A stretch of 64,000 bases of DNA from assembly GCF_002892535.1 (NCBI RefSeq), contig NZ_CP024847.1, forward strand, positions 2,666,001-2,730,000. Direction: 5' to 3'. Shown here in pieces: positions 8,453 to 16,621 of the stretch (the stretch's first letter is position 1; every line of letters starts with the position of its first letter). Below the pieces are notes generated by a model. It ran no database searches, was not told where the DNA came from, and worked only from the letters and a program-made list of their open reading frames with translations. Both the position numbers and the translations under genes were made by a program. This DNA comes from Aquella oligotrophica. Its GTDB lineage: Bacteria; Pseudomonadota; Gammaproteobacteria; Burkholderiales; UBA11063.

Positions 8453-8576
8453 TAGCTAAAATCATTAAGAGTTTTTGTTTTTCACATGGTCTTCCAGATC
8501 TGTTTTAATACTAAATTACCGTTATTGGTTTAGGAATGGTACAATTACAACTAAATATAACACCAGCATAGTAATT

Positions 8577-9911
8577 ATGGAATTGGCTCAAATAATCAGC
8601 CTCGGCGAAGGCTATCATCAGGAATTTAAAGAATCAATTGATAAATCATTGGTTCGTGAAATTTGTGCATTTGCCAATGCTGCTGGAGGTGTGATATTTA
8701 TCGGTATTAGCAATAAGGGTGTTATCAAGGGAATTAGCATTGATAATGTCACCCGATCACGACTACAAGATAGTATCAACCATATCGAACCAAAATTAAC
8801 GGTAAATATAGAGTATCAGACTAATTTAATAATCATCAGAGTACCAGAAAGTAGCAATAAACCACATTCATGCAGCGATGGTTTTTTCCTCCGCGTGGGA
8901 CCAAATAGCCAAAAATTGACACGAAACGAAATAATAGAGCTATTGCAAAAACAAAATATCATCCAGTTTGACAGACAAACAAATCTGAGAGCTATGTTTG
9001 ATAAAGACTTCTCTAGAAGCAAATATCAGCGATTTCTTCGCTTAGCCGGGATTTCCCCTACTCTGCCAGAGCAAGATATTTTAATAAGCCTTAATTGCCT
9101 GACTCCACAGACGCAACTAAGCAATGCTGGCACTTTGTTTTTTGCTGATAATATCGAATTTCTGATTTTACAGGCAAAAGTTTGTGCCGTACTATTTAAA
9201 GGTACCGAAAATATAACGATTCTGGATCGTAAGGATTTTTGTGGAGATATCATCAGCAATATTGATGATAGCATGATTTTTTTACGTAAACATCTAAACC
9301 TTGCTTACAAAATAGAGCATCTAAAACGGGAAGAAATACTGGAAATCCCAGAGATAGCCCTCCGCGAGGCGGTAGTCAATGCATTATGTCACCGTGATTA
9401 TTTCGAAGCTGGGGCGAATGTTGTTATCTCCATCTTTTCTGACCGAGTAGAAATAAGTAACCCAGGAGGGTTGCCACCGGGATTAAAAAAAGAAGCTTTT
9501 GGTCGAAAAAGCGTTACGCGTAACCCGATCGTTGCTGATCTACTACATAGAGTTGGATATATCGAAAAAATCGGAACCGGAATAAAACGCATCAGAGATG
9601 CCGTAGCTCTTCATGGTGGCTGTAGCGTAGAATTTGAGTATGATGAATACTGGTTTACGACGATATTTTATCGCCAAACTACACCGCAATCCGATAATGT
9701 CACCGATAAAAATGAAATTGCTACAGCTAAGAGAACAAATGTAATTTTAGAACTTATTGCAAATAATCCTAATATATCAACTAGCGAATTAGCTACCCAA
9801 TTAGAGGTATCAAAAAGGACGGTTCTTCGCGATATAAACACCTTAAAACAACAAAATAAGCTAGAACGAATAGGGGCAGAAAAAACTGGGTACTGGAAAA
9901 TAAATGGATAA
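8577..9911 (+). CDS. AlbA_2 (Schlafen-like) / ATPase-domain regulator with C-terminal HTH
   Basis: A 444-residue protein of the RecG-like/AlbA_2 transcriptional regulator group. Order of domains: AlbA_2 divergent nucleic-acid domain (about 8-125; EFKES and AFANAAGGVIFIGISNKG are typical), a linker, a GHKL-type HATPase_C_4 domain (about 255-355; REAVVNALCHRDY supplies the N-box and ISNPGGLPPG the next motif), and a C-terminal winged helix (about 385-440; NISTSELATQLEVSKRTVLR). I start at the ATG at 8577, just before the AlbA_2 fold; a TTG at 8475 would add 34 unlikely residues. The 3' end overlaps the start of the WecF-like gene by eight bases, so it is translationally coupled to the polysaccharide operon. 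A regulatory role is inferred. Confidence 0.83.
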   Translation: MELAQIISLGEGYHQEFKESIDKSLVREICAFANAAGGVIFIGISNKGVIKGISIDNVTRSRLQDSINHIEPKLTVNIEYQTNLIIIRVPESSNKPHSCSDGFFLRVGPNSQKLTRNEIIELLQKQNIIQFDRQTNLRAMFDKDFSRSKYQRFLRLAGISPTLPEQDILISLNCLTPQTQLSNAGTLFFADNIEFLILQAKVCAVLFKGTENITILDRKDFCGDIISNIDDSMIFLRKHLNLAYKIEHLKREEILEIPEIALREAVVNALCHRDYFEAGANVVISIFSDRVEISNPGGLPPGLKKEAFGRKSVTRNPIVADLLHRVGYIEKIGTGIKRIRDAVALHGGCSVEFEYDEYWFTTIFYRQTTPQSDNVTDKNEIATAKRTNVILELIANNPNISTSELATQLEVSKRTVLRDINTLKQQNKLERIGAEKTGYWKING

Positions 9912-10953
9912 AAAAATACTACATTTATGTAGTTCATCGCCAATAACTAAATCCTACATAGAATTTATCAATGAAAATTTTGGGGAAGAGAATCATTTTT
10001 TTGTCATTTTTGCAACATCGTTTGTTTATGAATATCCTAATAATTGCATGTTAATAACTCAAAACAATGGAAAATTTAACTACTTAAAAGTATTATTAAT
10101 GCTAAATAAAGCGACTAAAATAATCTTGCATGGCTTTTTTTATAATCGCTTCATTACTCGCTTACTAACGATCTCCCCATGGAACATTAAGAAGTGCTAT
10201 TGGGTAATCTGGGGAGCTGATTTATATGATGATACAAATCAAGTAAGTTATACAAAAACATTAAAATATAGACAGTTTTTCTTTTTTAAAAAATTGATTC
10301 TAAAAAATATCCCTTATTATGTCACCAATACTGAAAATGACTATTTTCTTGCTAAAAACTTCTATAATTCAGATGCACAACATATTAAGTGCATCATGTA
10401 CACCAGCAACTTATATAAAGATGTTAAAATCCCTAAAGTTAATGCCAAAACAGGTACTACTAAAATATTATTGGGGAATTCAGCTTCATTAGCTAACAAT
10501 CATATAGAAACAATCGATCGTCTTAAACCATTTGTTAATAATAATATACTAATTTATTGCCCCCTATCCTACGGTTGCCAACAGAATGCAAAAAAAGTTA
10601 TTGGATATGGAAGAGAAATATTCAAGGATAAATTTGTACCAATGATAGATTTATTAGAAGAAAATGAATACTATAAATTTTTAACTACCATTGATATTGC
10701 TATTTTCAATCATCATAGACAAGAAGCATTAGCAAATATAATTAACTTGCTGTATTTTGGTAAAAAAGTTTACATAAATAAAAATACTATATATGATGAA
10801 TTAGTAAAACAAGGCATCGAATTATTCGTTATTAATGATGGGGTAGATATGCTTAAAATCACCTCAACTGCGGCAAAACATAACTCAAACATTATCAAGA
10901 GTTATTTCAATCTTGATAATTTAATTAAACAACATCAGAGATTATTTTTATAA
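9904..10953 (+). CDS. WecF-like Fuc4NAc transferase (glycosyltransferase family 56)
   Basis: A 349-residue GT56 enzyme. In E. coli WecF moves 4-acetamido-4,6-dideoxygalactose (Fuc4NAc) from dTDP to lipid II of the enterobacterial common antigen on the inner face of the inner membrane. Matching landmarks are WVIWGADLYDD (near residue 100), LLGNSASLANNHIETI (near 195), CPLSYGCQQNAKKVI (near 220) and HHRQEALANIINLLYFGKKV (near 278). A WecE transaminase that makes the 4-amino sugar lies in the same operon at 14074, which supports the sugar assignment. The acceptor may differ from ECA lipid II. The start overlaps the regulator gene by eight bases. Codon use is very AT-rich, as in the rest of the island. 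Confidence 0.85.
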   Translation: MDKKILHLCSSSPITKSYIEFINENFGEENHFFVIFATSFVYEYPNNCMLITQNNGKFNYLKVLLMLNKATKIILHGFFYNRFITRLLTISPWNIKKCYWVIWGADLYDDTNQVSYTKTLKYRQFFFFKKLILKNIPYYVTNTENDYFLAKNFYNSDAQHIKCIMYTSNLYKDVKIPKVNAKTGTTKILLGNSASLANNHIETIDRLKPFVNNNILIYCPLSYGCQQNAKKVIGYGREIFKDKFVPMIDLLEENEYYKFLTTIDIAIFNHHRQEALANIINLLYFGKKVYINKNTIYDELVKQGIELFVINDGVDMLKITSTAAKHNSNIIKSYFNLDNLIKQHQRLFL

Positions 10954-10966
10954 ACGGGTATAAGAA

Positions 10967-11623
10967 ATGAATAAAGTCATAATTTATGGACTAGGAGATA
11001 ATGCTGAACTGGCGAAGTTCTATTTCGAAAACGATTCCCCCTATGAAGTAGTAGCATTTACTGTTGAGAGTACATTTAAAGATAAAGATCAATTTCATAA
11101 TCTTCCTATTATTGAATTTGAGAATTTGGAGAATAATTATCCGCCCGCACAATATAAGCTATTTATCGCTGTAGGCTACTCAAACATGAATGAGGTGCGT
11201 GAAAGAGTTTATAATCAAGCGAAAAGAAAAGGATATAGCTTTGTAAATTATATCAGCTCTAAAGCCACTATTTGGACAAACGAGATTGGTGAAAATAATT
11301 TTGTACTTGAAGATAACACAATTCAACCATATGTGAAAATTGGCAATAATAATGTTATTTGGAGCGGCAATCATATAGGCCATCATGGATTTATAGGAAA
11401 TCATTGTTTTATTACCTCACAAGTTACCATATCCGGCAGATGTGTAATTGAAGACAATTGTTTTATTGGTGTGAATGCCACTATAAGAGACCATACTATA
11501 ATTAAATACAAATCGTTAATTGGTGCAGGGGCATGGATTGCAAAAAATACTGAGCCATACCAAGTATATGTAGCACCAGCGGCCAAACTATATCCTCGAT
11601 CAAGCCTAGAAATAAAAATCTAA
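10967..11623 (+). CDS. NeuD/PglD-family sugar O/N-acetyltransferase
   Basis: A 218-residue protein with an N-terminal Rossmann-like domain (MNKVIIYGLGDNAELAKF) and a C-terminal left-handed beta-helix of hexapeptide repeats (about 95-205; for example SGNHIGHHGFIGNHCFITSQ). This is the layout of PglD, NeuD, VioB and PerB, which acetylate amino sugars or sialic acid with acetyl-CoA. The His pair in IGHHGFIG occupies the place of the catalytic His region in PglD. With WecE and a WecF-like transferase in the operon and no GNAT-type WecD, the simplest reading is acetylation of dTDP-Fuc4N to dTDP-Fuc4NAc. That substrate is inferred. The stop codon abuts the next start. Confidence 0.85.
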   Translation: MNKVIIYGLGDNAELAKFYFENDSPYEVVAFTVESTFKDKDQFHNLPIIEFENLENNYPPAQYKLFIAVGYSNMNEVRERVYNQAKRKGYSFVNYISSKATIWTNEIGENNFVLEDNTIQPYVKIGNNNVIWSGNHIGHHGFIGNHCFITSQVTISGRCVIEDNCFIGVNATIRDHTIIKYKSLIGAGAWIAKNTEPYQVYVAPAAKLYPRSSLEIKI

Positions 11624-12550
11624 ATGCAATTAAACTGGAATAAGATTGGATTAATTTTTGATCCCAATCTTAGCAAGAAATCAGATAGTTTATATAGTCA
11701 CGCTGCTAATCCGGTTGCTATAAAACTTGGGCAAGACTTATATCGGGTTTTTTATAGCATGCGGGACGCAGAAGGAAAGTCAAATATATCCTATTTTGAT
11801 CTTAATGTTCACAATCTAGCATTAATTAACACACATGAACCAAAACTTGTACTTTTACACGGTACAAAAGGAAGTATTGATGAAAGTGGCGTAGGCCTAG
11901 GTTGTGCAATAAATTATAAGGAAGTAACAAAGATATTTTATATGGCCTGGCAAACTCCTTCTGGACATTGGAGAGGAGATATTGCATTTGCTGACTTACT
12001 GCCCTCTTACGATCGATTCTATCGTCCTCATGATAACCTGGTATTAGGTATAGACTCAGAAGACCCCATAAGCCTGTCATACCCTTGGATCATCTTTGAA
12101 GATGGCATATATCACATGTGGTATGGTTCAACTATAACTTGGGATTATGGAAATGGGGAAATGCTACATGTAATAAAATATGCTCAATCCGCTGATTTAA
12201 AAACATGGACAAAATATGGCTGTTGTATCCCACCAACAATTAATATTGCTCAAGCCTTCTCAAGACCCAGTGTAATTAAATTAAATAAAACATATCATAT
12301 GTGGTATTCATATCGTGGGAATAAAGACAAGTATAAAATAGGCTATGCTCATTCAATTAATGGCAAAGAATGGGTAGTATTTCATGATAAAATGAATGTT
12401 ATCTCACCGTCTGCAACAGGTTGGGACTCTGAAATGGTATGTTATCCGTGCGTGTTTATAGATGACAATAAATTATATATGTTATATAATGGAAACAATT
12501 ATGGTAAAACAGGCATTGGATTAGCGATTGCAGATATTTGTGAAAAGTAG
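11624..12550 (+). CDS. Five-bladed beta-propeller (glycosidase-like) protein
   Basis: A 308-residue cytoplasmic protein without signal peptide. Repeated motifs such as HMWYGSTITWDYGNG, HMWYSYRGNKDKYKIGYA and LYMLYNGNNYGKTGIGLA are typical of the five-bladed propeller fold of the GH32/43/62/68/130-like superfamily. It could be a sugar-processing enzyme or a catalytically inert relative; I cannot point to a full acidic triad with confidence. Proteins of this kind occur inside capsule and O-antigen loci. It follows the acetyltransferase without a gap and lies ten bases before the PhyH gene, so it is part of the same transcript. The specific reaction is unknown. Confidence 0.7.
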   Translation: MQLNWNKIGLIFDPNLSKKSDSLYSHAANPVAIKLGQDLYRVFYSMRDAEGKSNISYFDLNVHNLALINTHEPKLVLLHGTKGSIDESGVGLGCAINYKEVTKIFYMAWQTPSGHWRGDIAFADLLPSYDRFYRPHDNLVLGIDSEDPISLSYPWIIFEDGIYHMWYGSTITWDYGNGEMLHVIKYAQSADLKTWTKYGCCIPPTINIAQAFSRPSVIKLNKTYHMWYSYRGNKDKYKIGYAHSINGKEWVVFHDKMNVISPSATGWDSEMVCYPCVFIDDNKLYMLYNGNNYGKTGIGLAIADICEK

Positions 12551-12559
12551 TAATAGCTT

Positions 12560-13375
12560 ATGACAACCTCATACGGAAATTTAAACTTTCATCATTATGA
12601 TGATAAAAATGATATATTGATAGAGGAAGTTCTCCTCAAAGGTTACACAATTTTACATGAAGTATTGACTCCACCCGAAATTAGTAAACTTAAAACATCA
12701 ATACTAGGAATTTACGAGAAACAAGAACTGCACTTCTCTAATTATCAACTAACAAAAATTAATGATTTAAACATGGCTCGTTGTTTATTAAAATACGATT
12801 TTAAGTTATTTAGCCAGCTAGCATTTAATAAATTGGTACTAGATTTAGTAAAAAGACTAATAAACCAAAAGTTCATTTTAGGATTACAAAATGGGATTAT
12901 CAATTTAGGTGACAACCATAACCAATCAAATTGGCATAGAGATCTTCCATATCAAAATTTTGTTTGTAATGAAATTATCAGTCTCAATGCTTTGTGGGCA
13001 CTAGATAATTTTACAGACATTAACGGCGGCACATGCATATTACCTTATTCAACTCATTTCAATACAACTCCATCACAAGAGTTTATAAATAATCATTTTA
13101 TCCAGCCAAATTTAAATGCTGGTGATGTACTAATCTTTAATTCAATGCTTTTACACAAAGCTGGTATTAATAACACTACTAATCCTAGAGTATCAATAAA
13201 TCATCAATATATAAGACCATTTATTCAGCCACAATATAAATTTCATAAAATGCCTGAAATTATCAAACATGTAATGGATGACGAACAAAAAAGTATTTTA
13301 GGATTTAATTTTAAAGATGCAATCGACGATATAGAATGGCGTCAATACAAACTGGATAAAATAGAACATGCATAA
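12560..13375 (+). CDS. Phytanoyl-CoA dioxygenase (PhyH) family oxygenase
   Basis: A 271-residue Fe(II)/2-oxoglutarate oxygenase of the PhyH family. The metal site is visible: WHRDLPYQ (about residue 129) gives the His-x-Asp pair and MLLHKAGINNT (about residue 198) the distal His; an Arg for 2-oxoglutarate follows in NPRVSIN. GGTCILPYSTH is also typical. In polysaccharide loci such enzymes may hydroxylate a sugar, acyl or amino acid side group; the substrate here is unknown. The 3' end overlaps the WbqC gene by eight bases. Confidence 0.82.
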   Translation: MTTSYGNLNFHHYDDKNDILIEEVLLKGYTILHEVLTPPEISKLKTSILGIYEKQELHFSNYQLTKINDLNMARCLLKYDFKLFSQLAFNKLVLDLVKRLINQKFILGLQNGIINLGDNHNQSNWHRDLPYQNFVCNEIISLNALWALDNFTDINGGTCILPYSTHFNTTPSQEFINNHFIQPNLNAGDVLIFNSMLLHKAGINNTTNPRVSINHQYIRPFIQPQYKFHKMPEIIKHVMDDEQKSILGFNFKDAIDDIEWRQYKLDKIEHA

Positions 13376-14072
13376 ATGTGCCATTCTCCAATCTAATTAC
13401 ATACCTTGGAAGGGTGTATTTGATATGATAAGTCAAGTAGATACCTTTGTATTTCTAGAGGATGTTGATTTTACAGTAAGAGATTGGCGTACAAGAAATA
13501 GAATTAAAACAGCAAATGGGACTATGTGGTTATCAGTGCCAGTTAAAAAATCCACTCGTGGCACAAAGATATTTGAGATAGAAACTTGTCAGGATACAAA
13601 CTGGCAGCTAAAACACTATAAAACGATTTACAATGCGTATAAGAAAGCACCCTACTTTGGAAATTACCATGGTATTATAGAAGAAATATATTTATCCCAA
13701 AGGTGGAGGAATCTCTCAGAGTTTAATATTTATGTTACAAAACTACTTGCCAAAACTCTGAGTATAAATACCACTTTTATAAATTCAAAAGAATTAAATA
13801 CAAATGGTCACAAAGATGACAAATTGATTGAAATATGCAAAAAAGTAGGTGCAAATTTTTATTTGTCAGGACCTACAGCCAAAAGCTATATTAGTTCTGA
13901 AAAATTCCTGTATGCCAATATTGAATTAGCTTATATGGATTATGTCCATTATCCCGAATACAAACAACTACATGGTAAATTTGATCATTATGTATCGGTC
14001 TTAGATGTTTTGTTTAACTGTGGCGAAAATAGTATAGACTTTATAACTAGAAATAAATTTAAGGTAGAATAA
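13368..14072 (+). CDS. WbqC family protein
   Basis: A 234-residue protein with the WbqC N-terminus CAILQSNYIPWKGVFDMI and the later VFLEDVDFTVRDWRTRNRIK and WLSVPVKKS motifs. WbqC-like proteins are recurrent in O-antigen and capsule loci; their chemistry is not firmly established, though they are often discussed as acting with amino-sugar or acyl/amino-acid decoration genes. The start overlaps the PhyH gene by eight bases and the stop lies one base before the wecE start, so it is tightly coupled in the operon. It has full length for the family. Confidence 0.88.
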   Translation: MHKCAILQSNYIPWKGVFDMISQVDTFVFLEDVDFTVRDWRTRNRIKTANGTMWLSVPVKKSTRGTKIFEIETCQDTNWQLKHYKTIYNAYKKAPYFGNYHGIIEEIYLSQRWRNLSEFNIYVTKLLAKTLSINTTFINSKELNTNGHKDDKLIEICKKVGANFYLSGPTAKSYISSEKFLYANIELAYMDYVHYPEYKQLHGKFDHYVSVLDVLFNCGENSIDFITRNKFKVE

Positions 14073-14073
14073 T

Positions 14074-15210
14074 ATGCATATTGGGTTTAATAAGCCGCCA
14101 TTTACAGGCAATGAATTTATATATATGCAAGATGCCCTAGCCAAAGGCAAAATTTCTGGTGATGGCATATATACCAAGCGCTGCCATGAATGGCTGGAAA
14201 AAAAATTAGGTGTAAAAAAAGCTTTACTTACTACTTCATGTACTCATGCGTTAGAAATGGCTGCAATTTTGTTAGATATTAAAGCAGGTGATGAAATAAT
14301 TGCACCATCATACACTTTTGTTTCCACTGTAAATGCCTTTGTGTTGCGCGGCACTAAAATCAAGTTTGTTGATATCCGCCCAGATACGATGAATATTGAT
14401 GAAAACCTAATTGAAGCTGCTATCAATGAAAAGACTAAAGCTATAGTTATTGTCCATTATGCTGGAGTTGCCTGCAATATGGATAAAATTAAAGCTCTGG
14501 CACAAAAATATAATATTCCGCTCATAGAAGATGCTGCTCAAGCGATCTTATCAACATATAATGGCAGGTATCTTGGTTCATTTGGAGATATTGCCACCCT
14601 TAGCTTCCATGAAACCAAGAATCTTTCAATGGGTGAAGGCGGCGCGCTACTAATTAATAACCCCCATCTCATCGAAAGAGCAGAAATAATCCGCGAGAAA
14701 GGTACTGATCGGAGTAAATTTTTCCGAGGTGAAGTTGATAAATACACTTGGGTAGACATTGGCTCTTCTTATTTGCCAAGTGAATTAAATGCTGCTTACT
14801 TATGGGCACAACTAGAGCAGGCGGATCAAATAATTAATTATCGGTTAAATGTTTGGCATAAATACTATAATAAATTGCAAAAGTTAAACGAAGATTATTT
14901 CACCATGCCATCCATCCCTGACAACTGTAAACATAATGGACATATTTTCTACATTAAACTCACCGATATGAATTCCCGGCAAAAGCTAATAGATTACCTT
15001 AAAGCAAAAGGTATAGTTGCAATATTTCATTACGTACCATTGCATAGTTCTACCGCAGGTAAGCTATACTCTGAATTCGTAGGAAATGATACCTATACAA
15101 CCAAAGAAAGTGAAAGAATACTCAGATTACCGTTATATTATGGTATTACTGGCAATGAAATTGATTATATCATAATGCAAATTACCGCATTTTTTAGTAC
15201 TAATACCTAA
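14074..15210 (+). CDS. wecE: dTDP-4-amino-4,6-dideoxygalactose transaminase WecE
   Basis: A DegT/DnrJ/EryC1-family PLP aminotransferase of 378 residues that turns dTDP-4-keto-6-deoxyglucose and glutamate into dTDP-Fuc4N. Close matches to E. coli RffA/WecE are visible through the chain: GDEIIAPSYTFVSTVNAFVL, VDIRPDTMNIDENLIEAAI, IVHYAGVACNMD, and the PLP-lysine segment SFHETKNLSMGEGGA near residue 180. It works in the cytoplasm and should feed the NeuD-type acetyltransferase and the WecF-like transferase of the same operon. The glucose-1-phosphate thymidylyltransferase and dehydratase (rmlA, rmlB) that make its substrate are not in the window. Confidence 0.93.
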   Translation: MHIGFNKPPFTGNEFIYMQDALAKGKISGDGIYTKRCHEWLEKKLGVKKALLTTSCTHALEMAAILLDIKAGDEIIAPSYTFVSTVNAFVLRGTKIKFVDIRPDTMNIDENLIEAAINEKTKAIVIVHYAGVACNMDKIKALAQKYNIPLIEDAAQAILSTYNGRYLGSFGDIATLSFHETKNLSMGEGGALLINNPHLIERAEIIREKGTDRSKFFRGEVDKYTWVDIGSSYLPSELNAAYLWAQLEQADQIINYRLNVWHKYYNKLQKLNEDYFTMPSIPDNCKHNGHIFYIKLTDMNSRQKLIDYLKAKGIVAIFHYVPLHSSTAGKLYSEFVGNDTYTTKESERILRLPLYYGITGNEIDYIIMQITAFFSTNT

Positions 15211-15220
15211 TTTAAAACAA

Positions 15221-16621
15221 ATGCTAAAACAATTTATACAGCATAGTTCAATTTATACTTTAGCTACTTTTGTTAGCCGAGGTGCATCGTTTGTCATGCT
15301 GCCTATTCTTACTCATTACCTCCAACCCCAGGACTATGGGATTCTAGATTTAATTACAGTCCTATCTGGCTTTGTTGGTTTAATTTGCGGGCTTGAGCTG
15401 TATCAGGGTTTAGCACGCTACATTCCAGAGAGTAAATCATTTAACGAAAAACAAGTTTTATTTAGTTCAGTAATCACCTACATTATTATTGCTTATATAA
15501 CATTTTCAATACTAGCAAATTTGTTAATGCCCACTGTTACTAAATACATTATACCTATTAGCAACTCTCTAACCTTTAACCTAATTCTCTTAATATTTCT
15601 TTCACAAGCAATAAATACTTATATTACTAATCTATTAAGGTTTGAATTACAGCAATATAAAACTTTAATAGTAGATGTTTCGCCAATTATCATTACCCTT
15701 ATTTTAAATGTTATTTTTATCATTCATTGTAAATTAGAATTAACTGGAGCAATCTTTGCTATCTTGTTAGCTTCTCTATCGGGAAATATTATCGGGCTAT
15801 ACTTTGTAAGGGATTATCTTACTTTAAATATTGATATAACAAAAATTAAAAAATTAATATATTTTTGCTTTCCGCTATTAATAAGTGCGGTTGCAACAGT
15901 AGTCCTTAACTTTAGTGATAGGATTATAATCAAAACTAATCTCTCACTAACTGAATTAGGATTATTTGGTGTTGGTTATAGATTTGCAAACGTAGTAACT
16001 ATTTTGATAAGTGGAATTGCTGCCTCAATTTTCCCCCTTATCTATGGCTCTATGAATAATCCTGACTTCCGGCAGCAGTTTTCTAAATTAGTAAATAAGA
16101 CTTTACCAATCATAATATTAATTATTACAGTTATAATAACGTATGGGGATGAAATTATCCGCCTTATAGTAGCAAAAGAATATTACTCATCTATACCAGT
16201 TTTTAGAAATATAGCAATCGGTTTATTATTTTCACAATTATATATATTCACACCTGGACTACATATAAATAAACGATTAACCTCCATTCTAATAATAAAT
16301 ATTGCTAGTGCAGCTATTAATTTGCTTTTGTGCTATTATTTGGCTAAACTATACGGGATAAATGGAGTTTCAATTGCAACTATGCTAAGCAACATGATTT
16401 TATTTTCATTATATTTTATTTTAAGCCAGCAAAATTACAAATTTGATTATAATTATATTACAATTGGTTTTTGTATGATATCTTTGCTGTTAACAAACAC
16501 TCTTTTAGGAGTATACCAGTTAAGAACTCCGTATCGGATTGGGTATTTAGTAACTATAGGTATCTGTTTTTTTATAATTAAACATCTAAATGGTAGCAAG
16601 AGTTGTAAATGTGCGGAATAA
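15221..16621 (+). CDS. Wzx-type polysaccharide flippase
   Basis: A 466-residue integral membrane protein with about 14 hydrophobic segments, of the polysaccharide-biosynthesis/MATE-like group. The start (HSSIYTLATFVSRGASFVMLPILT) is typical of Wzx proteins, which flip lipid-linked oligosaccharide repeat units across the inner membrane. No Wzy polymerase is evident in the window, so either it lies elsewhere or the oligosaccharide is transferred without polymerisation. The 3' end overlaps the amidotransferase gene by 13 bases. Substrate specificity cannot be read from sequence; by context it carries a Fuc4NAc-containing unit. Confidence 0.85.
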   Translation: MLKQFIQHSSIYTLATFVSRGASFVMLPILTHYLQPQDYGILDLITVLSGFVGLICGLELYQGLARYIPESKSFNEKQVLFSSVITYIIIAYITFSILANLLMPTVTKYIIPISNSLTFNLILLIFLSQAINTYITNLLRFELQQYKTLIVDVSPIIITLILNVIFIIHCKLELTGAIFAILLASLSGNIIGLYFVRDYLTLNIDITKIKKLIYFCFPLLISAVATVVLNFSDRIIIKTNLSLTELGLFGVGYRFANVVTILISGIAASIFPLIYGSMNNPDFRQQFSKLVNKTLPIIILIITVIITYGDEIIRLIVAKEYYSSIPVFRNIAIGLLFSQLYIFTPGLHINKRLTSILIINIASAAINLLLCYYLAKLYGINGVSIATMLSNMILFSLYFILSQQNYKFDYNYITIGFCMISLLLTNTLLGVYQLRTPYRIGYLVTIGICFFIIKHLNGSKSCKCAE

